This document shows, in pieces, positions 1 to 12,663 of a stretch of DNA of 64,000 nucleotides. How positions within the stretch are numbered: position 1 is the first letter of the stretch; each line of letters opens with the position of its first letter. The stretch is taken from contig MNCI01006925.1 in NCBI GenBank assembly GCA_015680685.1, positions 59,222 to 123,221 of the forward strand, given 5' to 3'. The notes below the pieces were generated by a model. The model did not search any database. It was not told the origin of the DNA and saw nothing but the letters and a program-made list of their open reading frames with translations. The position numbers and the translations under genes are program-made. Source of the DNA: Gnetum montanum. Its lineage: Eukaryota > Streptophyta > Gnetopsida > Gnetales > Gnetaceae.

Positions 1-2316
1 AAACCTTGGACGGGTTCATAGCTTTTAATTCTGTGTTCAGCATTTGGTTCTGTATATAACATGTACGGATCAGCTTATCCGGAACTAAAGTTATGACAAA
101 CTTAACTAGTGTTCTGTTTGCCTGTCCAATGATGTGTTGCTTTGACTAAGTTGCAAACGTTTCCTTCATTGGATAGGAGTCCTCTTTTGTTTACATCGAA
201 CGTGTCTAAAGCATCTTAGCTGACTTTCCTTATCTTCTTATTAATAGGCGCAATCCTTAACTTCCTTTTATCTGACTTTATATTTTCTTGTTATCCGATT
301 ATCCAACTTAATCTACATGTTTCACCTACTTCAATGCCGTGGTCTTGAAATTTCTTAAGTGATCAATACTTTGTTTTTGGAGAAACAAAATGCAAACTGA
401 TAACAACAGCGAATGGATATACCTGTATTGAAGCAGGGACTACGTAGTAGTTTTCCCCATGCAAGTGATGTTTGATGTCTCATGGTTATGATGTTTCTTT
501 CTACAAAATTGACAGAGTTGAAGGATTATACATGATTATGATATCTATGGTTGTACTTGCAGTGTTTAAACATTAATTGTAGTGATGTTTGTGTATAGTA
601 AGAATTAGTGTCAGCATATCCTCGAGAGTTTAACTGCATTAAAATAACTAGAAACTTAAATGTACACTTAAAACAGTTTGCAGCTTCATCCTTGAAGCTG
701 GGTAGACAGTTTATACCTGAAGACCTCAAAGTAGCACATGTAGAAAGCTTATGGCTTATTTTGCTGCAGCACGTAAAAATGGACACACCTCTATGCTACA
801 GACTTGAGCTGGATGTGGTTCCATCCAATCACTGAACAGTGATGTTGGTTGATCGTAAGCTGATCGTAAACATGGGAATTATTGGATTTGGCAATATAAA
901 TTTATTGTCTACGGCTTTGACTTTGAGGCTTTTTTGAAACCATATGATCTCCTTATGGAAGGGATGTGAAGGTGCGATATAAAAAGCTTGATATTTAAAA
1001 TGAATTCCAGTTCTTTGGTACTTAAATCTCCCTACAAAGATTTCATGGGGTTGAAGTTCCATTGATATTTTTCTATAAATACATGTCGAAGCTGTTAGCC
1101 ATTATAAATAGCTGCCTCCATCTTTTCATATTGTTCATCTCTTTAGCAGTTTCATTTATAAGTTCTGCCATGACCTTAAGCCACTACAATCTTTGCTAGA
1201 ATTCTCCTTGATTTAAAACTAAAGGCTGAATGCCTAAGAAACATAAGCAATATGGATGTGACAAATTCAAATTAGTAAAATCATAATGACTGATTTGGAG
1301 GAAAGATTCTACCTGTTGGATCAATGAAGTTATAGAATATTGGTGCCCTTTAAACATTGGTAATTGTTGAGAACATTGTGGTGAAAAGCTGAAGTATTGT
1401 TTGAATGCCCAGCTTAAACAGTTGCCTTCCATCTTAAACCATTCTTAAGTATACCTAAAACTATGTAACAACATCAACATCTCTGAGACGTGAACGCTTA
1501 CAATTAAAGCCCAATGATAGTGTAGAAAGCACCAAAAATTAACACCTGGTACCACTGTCGTAGTTGTAACAACCACATCATGTTCCTGCCATTTTCCTAT
1601 TTCCTTTTGATTGTCTGCGGGTTCTGCAATTTTTCCAGAAATGTATTCTTGAAGTCCTTCATAGAAAAAATATGAACTTTCAATTCGTTTGCCATATGTA
1701 AAAATCCTGACTATTAAAATTTGCGACTTTTGGATTACCCATGTTATGAGAGATTAACAGCCTAAGGCAACACCTTGACCTGCAACAGTTCCAATACCAC
1801 TTGCTCACCTTAGCATAGGGGAGCCCGATGTTATAAGAGAGAGAAAATTGAATCTTTATTACATATTAAACATGCAGCATAAAGATATTAAAATATACTC
1901 CATTAAATCTTATGGATCCATATTGTTTTGTGCAAGTAAAAATTCAAAAATAGAGTTTCTTGAAATCTGACCACAGTAAGCTTGAGTCACAAAAGTCCAA
2001 CACGTTTCAGTTAGAAGATTATAAAATAAGTTATCTTAGACTATCAATACAAATGATAAACTATCGTTATATTCTCTTGTTTCTTCTTCTTTTTTCTGTT
2101 CTGGTTTGTTTCCATTTGTATTTGTAGTGTAGGTATTTAATACTTGGTTTTGGGATGAATGAAAATTCTTTGTACGCATTCTGAAGATTCTCTATGATAG
2201 AGCCAAAATTTAGTTTTAGGTTTCACGCTTTGTTAAATGGACCTGATTTTTTTCCCACATTTTTTTGGTTTTCAGATATAATGCAAGTTTAACAGGATTT
2301 GATTATATGTTTGCAG
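1..2316 (+). other. Upstream/intronic DNA of the receptor kinase gene, no supported exon
   Basis: The first recognisable exon of the receptor kinase begins at 2317 in mid-codon, so at least one exon must lie to its left. I see no clear LRR exon in this 2.3-kb stretch in any frame. The only trace is a short open segment near 700-750 whose translation (RQFIPEDLKVAH) loosely resembles the end of the last LRR in this kinase family. It does not splice in phase to the exon at 2317. The simplest reading is a long AT-rich intron, with the signal peptide and LRR exons before the window start. Confidence 0.6.
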
Positions 2317-5300
2317 TTTCAGTGGCAACAACATCAATTGCAGTTCACGTGTGCAACCTTGTGATTCTTCTCTCATCGAGGAGTCAGGTTATTAAATTGT
2401 TGGAAATTTTTGAAAATAGGAGTACCTACACCTTATTGCTTTCTTTTAAAAGTAATATTCCAACAATTCAACATGATTATTCTTATTCTTTCCAGGCTCA
2501 TCAACAAGATCAAAGATAGGAATCTTGGTGGGTAGCATTGGTGGTGGAGTTGTACTTTTAGTGATAGGCTTAGTTCTGTTCTGCCAGTTCCGATATAGAG
2601 GAAAGATGCGTGAAGTATTTGTTGACGTCTCTGGTAAATCTTATTTCCGGTGTATCTGAGTTCTACCGACAGATGCTTTAGTAGTTTGGAAACAAGAATT
2701 TAGTAGTTTTTTTTTTCACTGTTAATTATTTAAAGCCTGTTGGTGTGCATTTGAAATCTATATGAAACAACAAGGAATATAAGAAATGACAATTTCTGCA
2801 TGGTTAAATGAAACTAAAATTTGTAAATAACTTAAATGCTTTTGAATGAATAGCATGCTGCTCTCTTTAACAAATCTAAGGTCATGTGAGAATTGCGGAG
2901 CTAATATATAAGGTGATCTTACTATTTATTCTGGGCCCATGCAGGCGAAGATGACAGAAAGGTTTCTTTTGGGCAACTGAAAAGGTTCTCTTGGCGGGAA
3001 TTGCAGCTAGCTACTGATGGGTTCAGCGAAAAGAATGTTCTTGGGCAGGGAGGTTTTGGTAAAGTCTACAAGGGTGTTCTTCCAGACAATACCAAGGTCG
3101 CAGTCAAAAGATTAACTGATTATCACAGACCAGGAGGAGAGGCTGCATTTCTGCGCGAAGTTGAAATGATCAGTGTAGCTGTCCATCGTAATCTCCTACG
3201 CCTAATTGGGTTTTGTGTTACTGCATCGGAGAGACTTCTAGTGTATCCATACATGCAAAATCTTAGTGTAGCATACAGGCTAAGGGGTAAGATATATATA
3301 CATCATTCTCGGTTTCAGTTTCATATATTAAACTATACATCCCTATAGTTAGGTATTGAAAATTATTTAAAATTGGGGAACTTTAATAAGACTATGCTTC
3401 GCTAAGCGAATGCGTTTTATATCATTTTGTTGTTTTCGAAGTATGGGTAAGGAGTAAAAACAATTTAGGTCTTAGCTATTCTGTTCCAGCTTTAAAGCTT
3501 TGTTGCATGAAATCACTGTCAAAGTAACATGCCCTCATAATTAGCAATAATAATATTGTGAGATAACCATAAAAAATGCTAAAAATAATTTGCTCCAGCC
3601 TGTGTGTCTATGTCCTGACCAATAATGATGTGTACTTGCCACCAGATTTCCAACTTTAAGTTGCTATTTAGGGAAGTATCTGTTCGGCTTGAAGAGACCG
3701 GATATGATAATATACTTATACCATGTGTCCTTTCATACTAGTATATAACAAATAATCTATAACAAAATACATAAAAGCTCTAAGGAACAACTTTTGGGTG
3801 TTACTGGTCATTATTGGTTCAGCAGGAAACTGGCACCGTGTATGGCGTTTCCCTATGGAACCTTTCCACTACAAAATTTAAATTATTTACGTGACTTAGC
3901 GTGCACTGTACCTTCCAAATCATGCCATAGAGCTATAGGCTAATGGGCAGTTGGGCCTTATTGGTGCTACTAATGGAAAATGGTAGCCAGTTACTTAATA
4001 ATGCGATTAGGAATGGTAGGACCATCTCTTTGACCATGGTACCCTATAGAGGAATGCTTACAGAGGAAGAAGAGTAGGCTATTTAGGATCCAGGAAAGAT
4101 ACATTATCTTATTATAGCCTAGCTAAGCCACTATGGTCAGAGATGATAAAAGGAACAAAATCAATGATGCTTGTGCTAGCGCACTGCTTGTGACAACTCT
4201 TGAAAAGGTGTACAAGAAAGGTTGAAAGGTGAAGACAGTTGTCCAATGGTCAGAGCTTGAGAAACATTCTAAACGACTCAGAAATTCTTCTTGTATGTTT
4301 GAGATGTTTACTAGTTCTTAAAGGTTAAGAATCAAGATCACATTTGATAATATACATAAAGATGCATGAAGTGGCATACATTGTTAATCCTTCCAAACCT
4401 GTAATATGTCAAATTGCTTAAAAAATTTTAGTAAATAAATGAATGGATGAGGCCATTGCTATGAACTGTGAACGTTAACTACGTGCACGGTACTTTCGAT
4501 CGTACAAGCGTTGTGAAATCAAAGACACCATGAACAAAGGTGGAAGCTAGAAAAAATAAGAAATAACCACCCATCAAAAGCAGTTCAGCTCAACTTCAAA
4601 GGGATGTGATGCAGAAAATATAAAATAAAGTGATTTCCAAGCCCTTGCCAAAACTGGGTACATGATCAGCAATTTAATTGTATTAATTTTTATACTTTGT
4701 AGATGAAGAAGGCCCTCTCTCCAGATTTATTGAATCCAGTGATGGTTTAATAGGGCTTTGAGATAACCTCTAATTAATGATATTTACGTACTCATTTCCC
4801 CAATTAATATTGTCACTGCCAACAGATAATGTTGTAAGGTTGAATATGTTAATTAGTGGTATGTGTCTTGGCCTGGTAACTCTAGCTCACAGCTTTGATT
4901 CTACTGGGTAGCACTGAGTTATAAATTTAAAAGAAATTTGGTTTCAGAATTTTTAAAAGAAATTTGGTAACAGGAATTCTGAAACTGGTCTGATGGATCC
5001 AAAGGGTCTCAGCGGACATAGTAAAAAATTTCAGTTTTAGTTTTAGTTTCAGTTTCAATTAGTTCAGGAAGTTTCCATTTTACGGTTAACCCTAAAATAG
5101 AGCATGCAGATAAGTACTTCTGTAGCCTAAGCGTATTTCTGGTTAGGACTGTTAACTCTGCTAGTGACCTCTTATCTTAGTCCTTAATTTGGGCATAAGA
5201 AGTGAAAAAGAGTTCTTCGGCAAATGTATGTCAGATAATGGGAAGATGTCTAACTGTAACCATGTGATTTGTTTCCCCCACTTTTTTAAATGGTTATTTA

Positions 5301-7334
5301 ACATGTGATATTACATGATAATTGTAAGTAAGTTGTGTTTGCTAACTGCCATTTTTCAATGCCTTGATGTCTTTCTTCTGAACTGGTCAAAATATTCTTG
5401 CTAATGATAACATTTAGATTTGAGTTGTGAAGTACATCCAAGAATTCCTTGGGATCTTAGATTTCAACTGAGAAACATGATTAAGGATCCGTAACATATA
5501 TGTGGTAATGTGGTAGTATGGTTCTGATGGTTTGCTTAAATATGGTTAGTTTGAAAAATTTCCCATCTTCAGGCTATCAGTGCTTGTTATCTTATTTTAG
5601 CTGGCCATCGGCTCTTCTTTAGTATTATGACTCATTTAGTTCATATGGCAAGCCATGTTTTGCACATCGTCTAGCTTATAGAAGTTAAGGATGACCTAAA
5701 ATAAGACACAAACTTCAAGATATTCTGTATTAATTTGTGTCTTTTCTCAATTCAGAACTCAAACCTGGAGACAAAGCCTTGGACTGGCCTACTCGGAAAA
5801 ATATAGCATTGGGTGCAGCTCGGGGCCTGGAGTATCTTCATGAGCACTGCAATCCAAAAATTATTCATCGGGATGTGAAAGCTGCCAATGTTTTATTAGA
5901 TGAAGACTTTGAAGCAGTAGTTGGTGATTTTGGCTTGGCTAAATTAGTTGATGCACGAAAAACTCATGTTACTACTCAAGTACGTGGGACAATGGGTCAT
6001 ATTGCCCCAGAATACCTGTCAACTGGAAGGTCATCAGAGAGGACTGATGTTTTTGGATATGGAATTACACTGCTGGAGCTGGTTACGGGTCAACGTGCTA
6101 TAGATTTCTCACGTCTTGAGGAAGAGGATGATGTGCTGCTACTTGACCATGTAAATCTCTGGTCTTTCTTTACAAAATTGTGTGCTATAACTTCTGAATT
6201 TTGTTTGTTCTATGCTTGTCGTGTAGAATAATATCTGTTACTGCGCAGAATAATTTACATGTTTGACTATCGAGTTATCAACACGGGACAGGATAGTTAT
6301 GATGATCTGAGATTTTCACTGACAGGATAGTTATAATGTTCTTTTGCTATTTTTGATGGATTTACTCGAGGATTCTTTTAGCTGCTGCCAGATGATATAT
6401 GATTTCCAGATTTAAGTTGGACTTTTAGAAGTTCATTATTTCACTTTTTAGCATTAGAAAAAACAATGTGCCTCTCGACTTTAAAATTGGTGGAACGATC
6501 AGAGGGTTTTGTTTCAAACTAATCATGGCAGCAGAGTTTCTTGTCAGCTGTAATGTTGGTTTGTGTCCTGTACATTTACATGAAAAAGCAGGATTCGGAT
6601 GTACACAAGCAAAATTAGTCAGCTTTTTCCCTTTAATCTTGAAAATTTTAAATGTGTGTACCATCATGTGGAGGATAAGGTGCTTGTTTGTCAAGTTGGT
6701 AGATATGGATTTGAGCCTGGGCAGAGCCATTTCTAAGGAGCCTGCTTGGTGGGATAAGCATTGAGCGGCTGGGTGATGATCCTTCTGTACCATCCTTGAA
6801 GGCCGTTGACATGATGATGGATGATCAAGATGAAATTGGTAGAGGAAAAAAAACTGCAGCTTGACTTAAAAAAATTTGGAACTTATTGTTTTCTTACACC
6901 CTAACCTTCTAGCCTCTGTGTTTTTCACTGTGAATATGGCTCTAGCATGTATCTTATATCTTGCATTCTAGGCCATACTAAATACTGATAAATTCCGAAG
7001 CTTTTTGGTGCCCTTTCAGGTTAAAAAACTACAGCGAGAGAAACGACTAGATGCCATTGTGGACTCAAATCTGAGACAGAACTACGAAGCTGCAGAGGTA
7101 GAGGCAATAATTCAAGTGGCACTTCTGTGCACACAGACGTCTCCAGAAGATCGACCGTCCATGGCAGAAGTGGTTCGCATGTTGGAAGGTGAGGGTCTGC
7201 AAGAACGCTGGGAGGAATGGCAGCAGGTTGAAGTCATCCGTCGCCAAGAATATGAAATGATGCCCCGAAGATTAGAATGGGCAGAGGATTCTACGTATAA
7301 CCAGGATGCCATTGAGCTTTCTGCTGGAAGATGA
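2317..7334 (+). CDS. LRR receptor-like serine/threonine kinase (At5g10290/At5g65240 type), 3' part, 5 exons
   Basis: Plasma-membrane receptor kinase of the LRR-II (SERK-related) group; the 419 residues in the window start in mid-codon. Exons are 2317-2387, 2496-2633, 2945-3286, 5756-6150 and 7020-7334, all with GT..AG borders and matching phases (1,1,1,0). Exon 1 encodes the juxtamembrane linker with the Cys-rich NC..PC segment that follows the LRRs. Exon 2 encodes one TM helix ([11 protein letters not shown]...). The kinase domain is complete: GQGGFG loop (3043-3060), VAVKR lysine (3106-3108), HRDVKAAN catalytic loop (5866 on, an RD kinase), DFG (5926-5934), APE (6004-6012). The C-terminal tail ends in the family pattern [11 protein letters not shown]. 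No stop or frameshift is seen, so this looks like a live gene. The ligand cannot be told. Introns are 108, 311, 2469 and 869 bp; the third carries a SINE. The family assignment rests on recognised motifs and conserved text; the LRR ectodomain is not in view. Confidence 0.93.
4846..5060 (+). repeat. tRNA-derived SINE, family A, in intron 3 of the kinase gene
   Basis: About 210 bp that align by eye with 31052-31220. Both have a tRNA-like head (AGTGGTATGTGTCTTGG, then a B-box-like TTTGATTCTACTGGG), a shared GAGTTATAAATTT segment, a body with GGAATTCTGAAACTGGT and GATCCAAAGGGTCT, and a tail ending in TTTCAGTTT. Two diverged copies of the same layout in introns of unrelated genes support a SINE family. 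Confidence 0.7.
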
Positions 7335-8042
7335 GAAGAAGAAGAAAAAATTACTGTGTTGTACAATATTAGCCTGTAATTTTGCCAATCCAATGCAGAG
7401 TTCAAATTTAGCTTCTTCACATTCACCCGTCCGAAGTAGCTGGTGAGCATCAAGTGCAACTTGTTTCTTTAAATCAATCGCTTTCTTGAGAGTGCATATT
7501 ATGAATATCGTTTTGAGTTTCTGCTTCTTGTAATCTGAAGATCCTTGTTAAAACACTTCTGCATCATGAGAAAATTATTATATCTTCAACATGGAAGATA
7601 CACTTCCTGTAATTTCATGTTGAATGTTATTACCTGAAGCAAAGAGCCCATAAAAATGTTATATCATTTCTTTAATGTAATCCAGGCTGTGTTGTTAACT
7701 GGTATTCCTTGCGAGCTCATAAAATGGTTCTCTTTAGAAATCGTAGATTGAACCCTAAGTTTCTAAACCTGCTTTTAGTCATACTTGCAATTAAGTGTGT
7801 TAATATTTTGTTGGGTTCAACAAACGTGTCTATGGATTGTAATTTGAGTTTCATTTTCATTATTATTAAATATTAATGCAGAATGGTTTTGAAGCTTTCG
7901 TCCACTGTCAAAACGTGATGTAATGTCCGAGGCTGAATGCAAGCAGAGCATCTTCCCCAATGCACTCTCTGGCTATAGCAGAAAATTGAAGATTATGTAC
8001 CGCATATAGATTGCTAGCAGCTATTTTCCCTACGTTTTTAAA

Positions 8043-8078
8043 TAACTATATACAAGGATATAACTATATACAAGGATA
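8043..8078. repeat. 18-bp tandem duplication
   Basis: Two adjacent copies of TAACTATATACAAGGATA. Probably replication slippage. Confidence 0.85.
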
Positions 8079-8238
8079 CTAGAGGGAATACATTTATGCA
8101 TTATTGTAAGCCACTTGAAAACGTCAAACAATAACTAAACGATATTCAAAATGTTGTTGGAAGGATAAAATGAACTTTTTATACTAGATTATTTTGCTTC
8201 TTACACTATGCGTTCAATCGCTGGCAATATTCAATTAG

Positions 8239-8262
8239 TTAATTTTAAAATATTAAAATTAA
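8239..8262. repeat. AT-rich perfect inverted repeat
   Basis: Ten-base arms TTAATTTTAA and TTAAAATTAA around a 4-base loop. A second AT-rich inverted repeat (ATTAATAA / TTATTAAT) follows within about 70 bases. Confidence 0.75.
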
Positions 8263-8444
8263 TTAATAAATAAACTAATACCTTTGAAATAGGGCTTTGT
8301 TTAATAATATTAATAATAAATTATTAATGTTTTATTTATTAAAATGAATTTTTTGAAACCTTGTCAAATAAAATGATCACAATAAGTCTATTCTACTTTT
8401 GCAAGGATACGTATACATAACCTTTTCTATTTATTTATATGATT

Positions 8445-8573
8445 AGATTAGTGGAAAAGTTCTTGATTTGAAAGCTCCAAGTCATGTGTAATGCTAAATT
8501 ATGAAGTTTTAATTGGACTATATATTTTGAGGTGTAATTGTATTACAATTATTTTATGGTTTCAACACCCTCA
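8445..8573 (+). repeat. SINE, family B, with internal deletion
   Basis: Matches 27609-27757 through CTTGATTTGAAAG, CCAAGTCATG, AAGTTTTAATT and the 3' part ACTATATATTTT .. TATTACAATTATTT. The stretch that should hold the B box (GGTTTGATTCTAGTGGGCA in the other copy) is missing, so the copy has a deletion of about 18 bp and is dead. Confidence 0.7.
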
Positions 8574-8605
8574 ATACTATTACCAATGTCCAAAGAGGAT
8601 TTAAA

Positions 8606-8760
8606 GCTAGTATAGTTTTGTCTCACATGCTTTGCACCGTGGAGATATTGGTTTGAATTCAAGTACTAGCACACACTTAGCACCTTGGAGGTACTCAATT
8701 GAGTTTGAGAATTAGCACTTTCCATGCTAGGTTGGAGGCATGTTCCAAGCATGGATAACA
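8606..8760 (+). repeat. Possible tRNA-like SINE fragment
   Basis: An A-box-like start (TAGTATAGTTTTGTCTCA) is followed about 35-40 bases later by a B-box-like GGTTTGAATTC. Only one copy is seen in the window, so family membership is unproven. Confidence 0.35.
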
Positions 8761-9332
8761 TATTTGACTATTCTCTAAAAGAAAAACAACCTAATGAGAT
8801 AAAATGAAAGAATGAAATTAAAGAAAATAGGTATCAATTTGTTAACTTTAATACATGAGTGCTTTCTTCCTTTTTTAAGGTCAAGGCCAAGACATACCTT
8901 TTATATATTAACATCTCATTGCATTTGATTAATTCTTTTGTCATTAGGTTAATCATGTGAAATGAAAGTTGTGTTAAGCACTTTTTAATGTGTTCTCTCT
9001 AGTCATTTGTTAGAGGTATACCTTCAAAGTGCATGTTCTTTGAGTCACATGACAAATGCTAACCATAACAACAATGTACTTTTAAACATTCCTTTCTAGT
9101 CTCATGTTGAAATTATTTCTCAAGAGCCTTTCTTGTCTTTGTTTGTAGCTATGTTCATAAACCTTGCACAAGTCATTATTAATGTTTGTTTTATGGTGAC
9201 GTTGTGCATTGTATAACTATTTTTTCAATAGATATTTATAAGAAGGTATTTAGCTTAGTTCATTTAATTCTTCATTCTTAGTTGGGCCTTGATTAAAAGG
9301 AAGATCTTTTCTTTAGCTTTTTTGATTAGTTT

Positions 9333-9337
9333 AGAAG
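9333..9337. repeat. Target site duplication of element 1, left copy (AGAAG)
   Basis: Identical to 26902-26906, directly outside the other LTR end. Five bases is the usual size for Ty3/gypsy integrases. Confidence 0.9.
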
Positions 9338-10197
9338 TGATGAATCATGTCTTGCCAGGTCTCGATATCGAATCCTCGATATTGGGTACACGATATCGTA
9401 GGCTAGGTAACGATATCGAATACATGATATCGTGATTCTTGTGTAAGCCTATAAATACACATTTGGGCGCATAGGAATGGGGGAGTCGGTAAGTGTAAGT
9501 GTAGAGTCTTTTTGTCAATTTTCAATTCATTGCAGTTCTTTCCCCAGTGCATGCTCGCAATGTGATGATTGTAATTGTACGGAACCTTTATTTGAGTGTG
9601 ATGTACTTGGACACGCACATGATCGGCAATAAAGATCAAGATTACTCCATCATTGCAGCATTTACTTAGTTTTTAATTGTTTAATTGTTATTGTTGTTTA
9701 CTGTTTTCTTAGTTAATATTTTTTTACCATCATTTACTATTCCTATTGTCAAATGCAGAATGAGTACGACTTAATCATGAACATTGAAGTGTAACTACTT
9801 GGTAACCCAGTAGCGTATTTAGGAGTGCTTAAGTAATGTGCGCTTGGTAATCCTAGAAGTAGTACATGAGGTCCAAGATGTGTACGAATGATTAAGGATG
9901 GATGCCCATCGCACTTAGGCTAGTTTAGATTTTGCTTCTCATCACTTATTAGCTTACAACAAGTTTATTTTCCATTGTCTCTAGGAGCAGCACTAGTTTA
10001 GGATCATATCATTCACCTCACTTTGGACTAAACCATACGTGACTAAGTAAATACTAGTCCAGGTGGGAAGACAGCGAATTGCGATCAACGTGTAACTATC
10101 TAGATACCACAACTAGTTCGTCTACGGAGTTCAACCAGATCATGCGTCAATGCTCGTATTCGTATAGTTGAGTGTAGGGGTACCTCGCCACTCATCA
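9338..10197 (+). repeat. 5' LTR of element 1 (860 bp)
   Basis: Starts TGATGA and ends TCATCA. The first 100 bases hold five CGATATCG-like palindromes (9363, 9377, 9391, 9411, 9425). A TATA box TATAAATA follows at 9450. The 3' end has the block GGGGTACCTCGCCACTCATC, also found with slight changes in the LTRs of element 2. Confidence 0.93.
9450..9457 (+). promoter_or_regulatory. LTR TATA box, element 1
   Basis: TATAAATA in the context GCCTATAAATACAC, just after the CGATATCG cluster. The matching place in the 3' LTR reads TATAGATA, one base changed. Confidence 0.7.
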
Positions 10198-10216
10198 TTG
10201 GTGTCGTTGCCAGGGA
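10198..10216 (+). other. Primer binding site of element 1
   Basis: TTGGTGTCGTTGCCAGGGA lies directly after the LTR end. This is close to the TTGGCGCCGTTGCCGGGGA type common in plant Athila/Tat elements. Confidence 0.8.
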
Positions 10217-10541
10217 CAGTGCTAGTTATTTAGATTAGTTACATCATCCAAGATTGTTGTAATGAAGCCTTGATGATATACCATTTAAAAAGAAAGTAAT
10301 TGTAAATAAGTCACACACAAATTCTCAAATAATGTCTCTCTCACAAGACTATGATAACGCAACAACTGGTAAGGCAATTCATTGGAGAACCAACGAATTA
10401 TATGATGATGAAGATTAAGTTTGGAGTACTCAATCTTATGCAAGGGTCTCCTATGTACATAAATGAAGACAACATCATCCCAACTCACAAATTCATAACC
10501 TACCTAGTGACGATGAACCCCTACTGGCCACTAAGAGCCTA

Positions 10542-11805
10542 ATGCATATACAAGAGGTTGTTCGAATATCCTGTAGGCATTGTAAGGAAAGTCGTCTACC
10601 TAGGCTTGATTTAAACAACTTTCCCAAGTTTTCAGGAGGCTATGATTTAGATCTGCAACATCATTTACAAGCCTTCCATGATGCCTGTATGTGGAACAAT
10701 ATTGATAATGGGTGGCAAAAACTTAAGCTCTTTCCTATGACACTCGTTGGCCAAGCAAAAGCATGGTATAGGTCCTTAAGACCAAAATCAATTCGACGTT
10801 GGCCAACAATGGTAGAACTCTTCAATGAAAGATATCAAACCTTTGCAAGAGTGTCAGCCTTGAGGAGACAAATCCAAGAATGGAAACAAGGACAACATGA
10901 ACCCTTGGACATGGCCTTAGAAAGATACTATTCGTTGTTAAACAGTTGCCCAGGCCATGGATTCTCTGAGGAAAGGCTAATGTACCACATCATGGATGGG
11001 CTTCATAATGAAACAAGGGAGACCCTAGGGATGTATGCTCGAGGTCAACTATACGAGCTACGAACCCACCAATTCCAAGAGCCTATTAAGCGGGTAGCAA
11101 AAGAAGAAGGAGAAATGGCTAAATGGGAGAATGTTGAAAGCTTTCAATAGGAGCAAAATCTTGATATAGCAAAGGTCCATGATCATGAAGAGGAGAAATC
11201 AACTCACTTCAAGAAGGTGGAATCATCTTTACCATTACTACAATCACTAGATGAAATTGAGGCAAAGATCAATAAGATGACGGAATGGATACATGAAAGA
11301 TGTGGAGAATATGCCAACACTATTAGAGGTAGAACCATGATGAACCAAGAAACAAGATAGAACACCACTAGACAATCGGAAAGAAGGTTTGAAGAGAATA
11401 AGGATAAGAACTCAACTGCTAATCATATGTATCAATGTAACATTTGCCTGTACGATCACCCCAAAGGTCAATGTCCAATATTGTCACATTTACATGAGCA
11501 TTGGGAAGGAATGTTACATCCAGAATTCGTACAAAAATACCATGTTCAATCACAGTGGCAAAAATCCCAGTCATGGGGGAGGCCAACCTCAAATTGGTCA
11601 CACCCTTCATACCATCCGAACCCAAGCGCTTACCAAGTTCAGCATCATGTTTCCCCAACTAGGTCAACATCCTCTATCTCACCACATCATTATCATTCTT
11701 CTAAGTACTACCAACCCATGTCCTCTCCCACAAGATCACCACCTCATGTTCCTTGCACTTCTCCTCACCCTCAATATTTTCACCCTTCACCTCCTTCTAT
11801 ATTGT
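10542..11805 (+). pseudogene. Element 1 gag, first part (split by element 2)
   Basis: Capsid-type gag of an Athila-like element. Residues such as FPKFSGGYDLD, HLQAFHDAC and AKAWYRSLRP match the usual gag core pattern and also the gag of element 2. The frame is open over 10542-11150, then continues in the same frame through single stops at 11148 and near 11357. A zinc knuckle CNICLYDHPKGQC (CX2CX3HX4C) follows near 11433. The tail is rich in Ser, Pro, His and Tyr. Translation stops being gag exactly at 11805, where element 2 begins; the frame resumes at 20605. Confidence 0.88.
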
Positions 11806-12644
11806 TGATGAGTCCCAATATCGGACCCTCGATATCGGATACGTGATATCGAGGATGCCAAAGCGATATCAGACATGTGATGTTGAAACCTGTTTCATTA
11901 GCTATAAATAGGAGATAGGGGCACTTGGTTTGGCATTAGTTTTCTAGTCCCTTAGCCGAATTCTTGTAGTTTTTCTATTCCAGAGTTAGAATTATTTTTG
12001 AGTGCTTGCAGTAGGAGTCATAAAGTGAACAGATCTTTATTCGAGCATTATGTACCTGAGCACACCTTATGTTCGAAAATAAAGACGAACTTTGTCATAA
12101 GCCTTGCAACATTCAGAATAGCTTAATTATTATATTTCATGTTATTTACTATTATTTAATGCTTTCAATAGTTACTTAATGTTATTTCATAGAATTATTA
12201 ATTGTCAATTACCAATGAATTAGCACACTTAGCATGACCACTTCGAGCATACGTTGGAACACTTGGTAACCTAGTAACGACTAGCGTTTGGTAATCCCAG
12301 TAGTGTTACACTGGTTCAGGATGTGTCCAGAGAGTAGGAACAAATGCTGGTGTTAGGACTAGTTAGAGAATAGTTAACTAGTTAAATCAAATTAGTTATT
12401 AAATTACCTCATTCCTCTCTTTTAAGCATTAAGAAAATAAAACATAAAAGAATAAAAATCACATACCTTGAGTTTGCTTAACCATACAATTGAGAATTAC
12501 AAGTAAGCTTGAGAAGACAATGATTGCATAACTCATCCTTATTCTCTATAAGGGCATAAGCACTTAATCCTTGAAGTTCAACCGAGTTGCGTGTGAACGC
12601 TCGTATTTGTATGGTTGGGCATAGGGGTACCTCACCGCTCATCA
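11806..12644 (+). repeat. 5' LTR of element 2 (839 bp)
   Basis: Near its start are CGATATCGGATACG and GCGATATCAG, so the palindrome array is shared with element 1. TATA box CTATAAATAGG at 11902. Ends CTCACCGCTCATCA. Much of the 3' half is also similar to the element 1 LTR, so the two are sister lineages. Confidence 0.92.
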
Positions 12645-12663
12645 TTGGTGCCGTTGTTGGGGA
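12645..12663 (+). other. Primer binding site of element 2
   Basis: TTGGTGCCGTTGTTGGGGA directly after the LTR; same type as in element 1. Confidence 0.8.

Larger units (their letters stand above)
7335..9332. other. Intergenic region between kinase gene and LTR element 1
   Basis: There is no coding region that I can support. The first few hundred bases are probably the 3' UTR of the kinase gene. The rest is AT-rich and holds a small tandem duplication, an inverted repeat and two SINE-like relics, listed separately. Confidence 0.6.

Noticed and set aside
6425-6793. Open frames of 98-122 codons on both strands in the fourth intron of the kinase gene
   Set aside because: They overlap each other in opposite directions, have no family motif, and lie between two well-supported exons.
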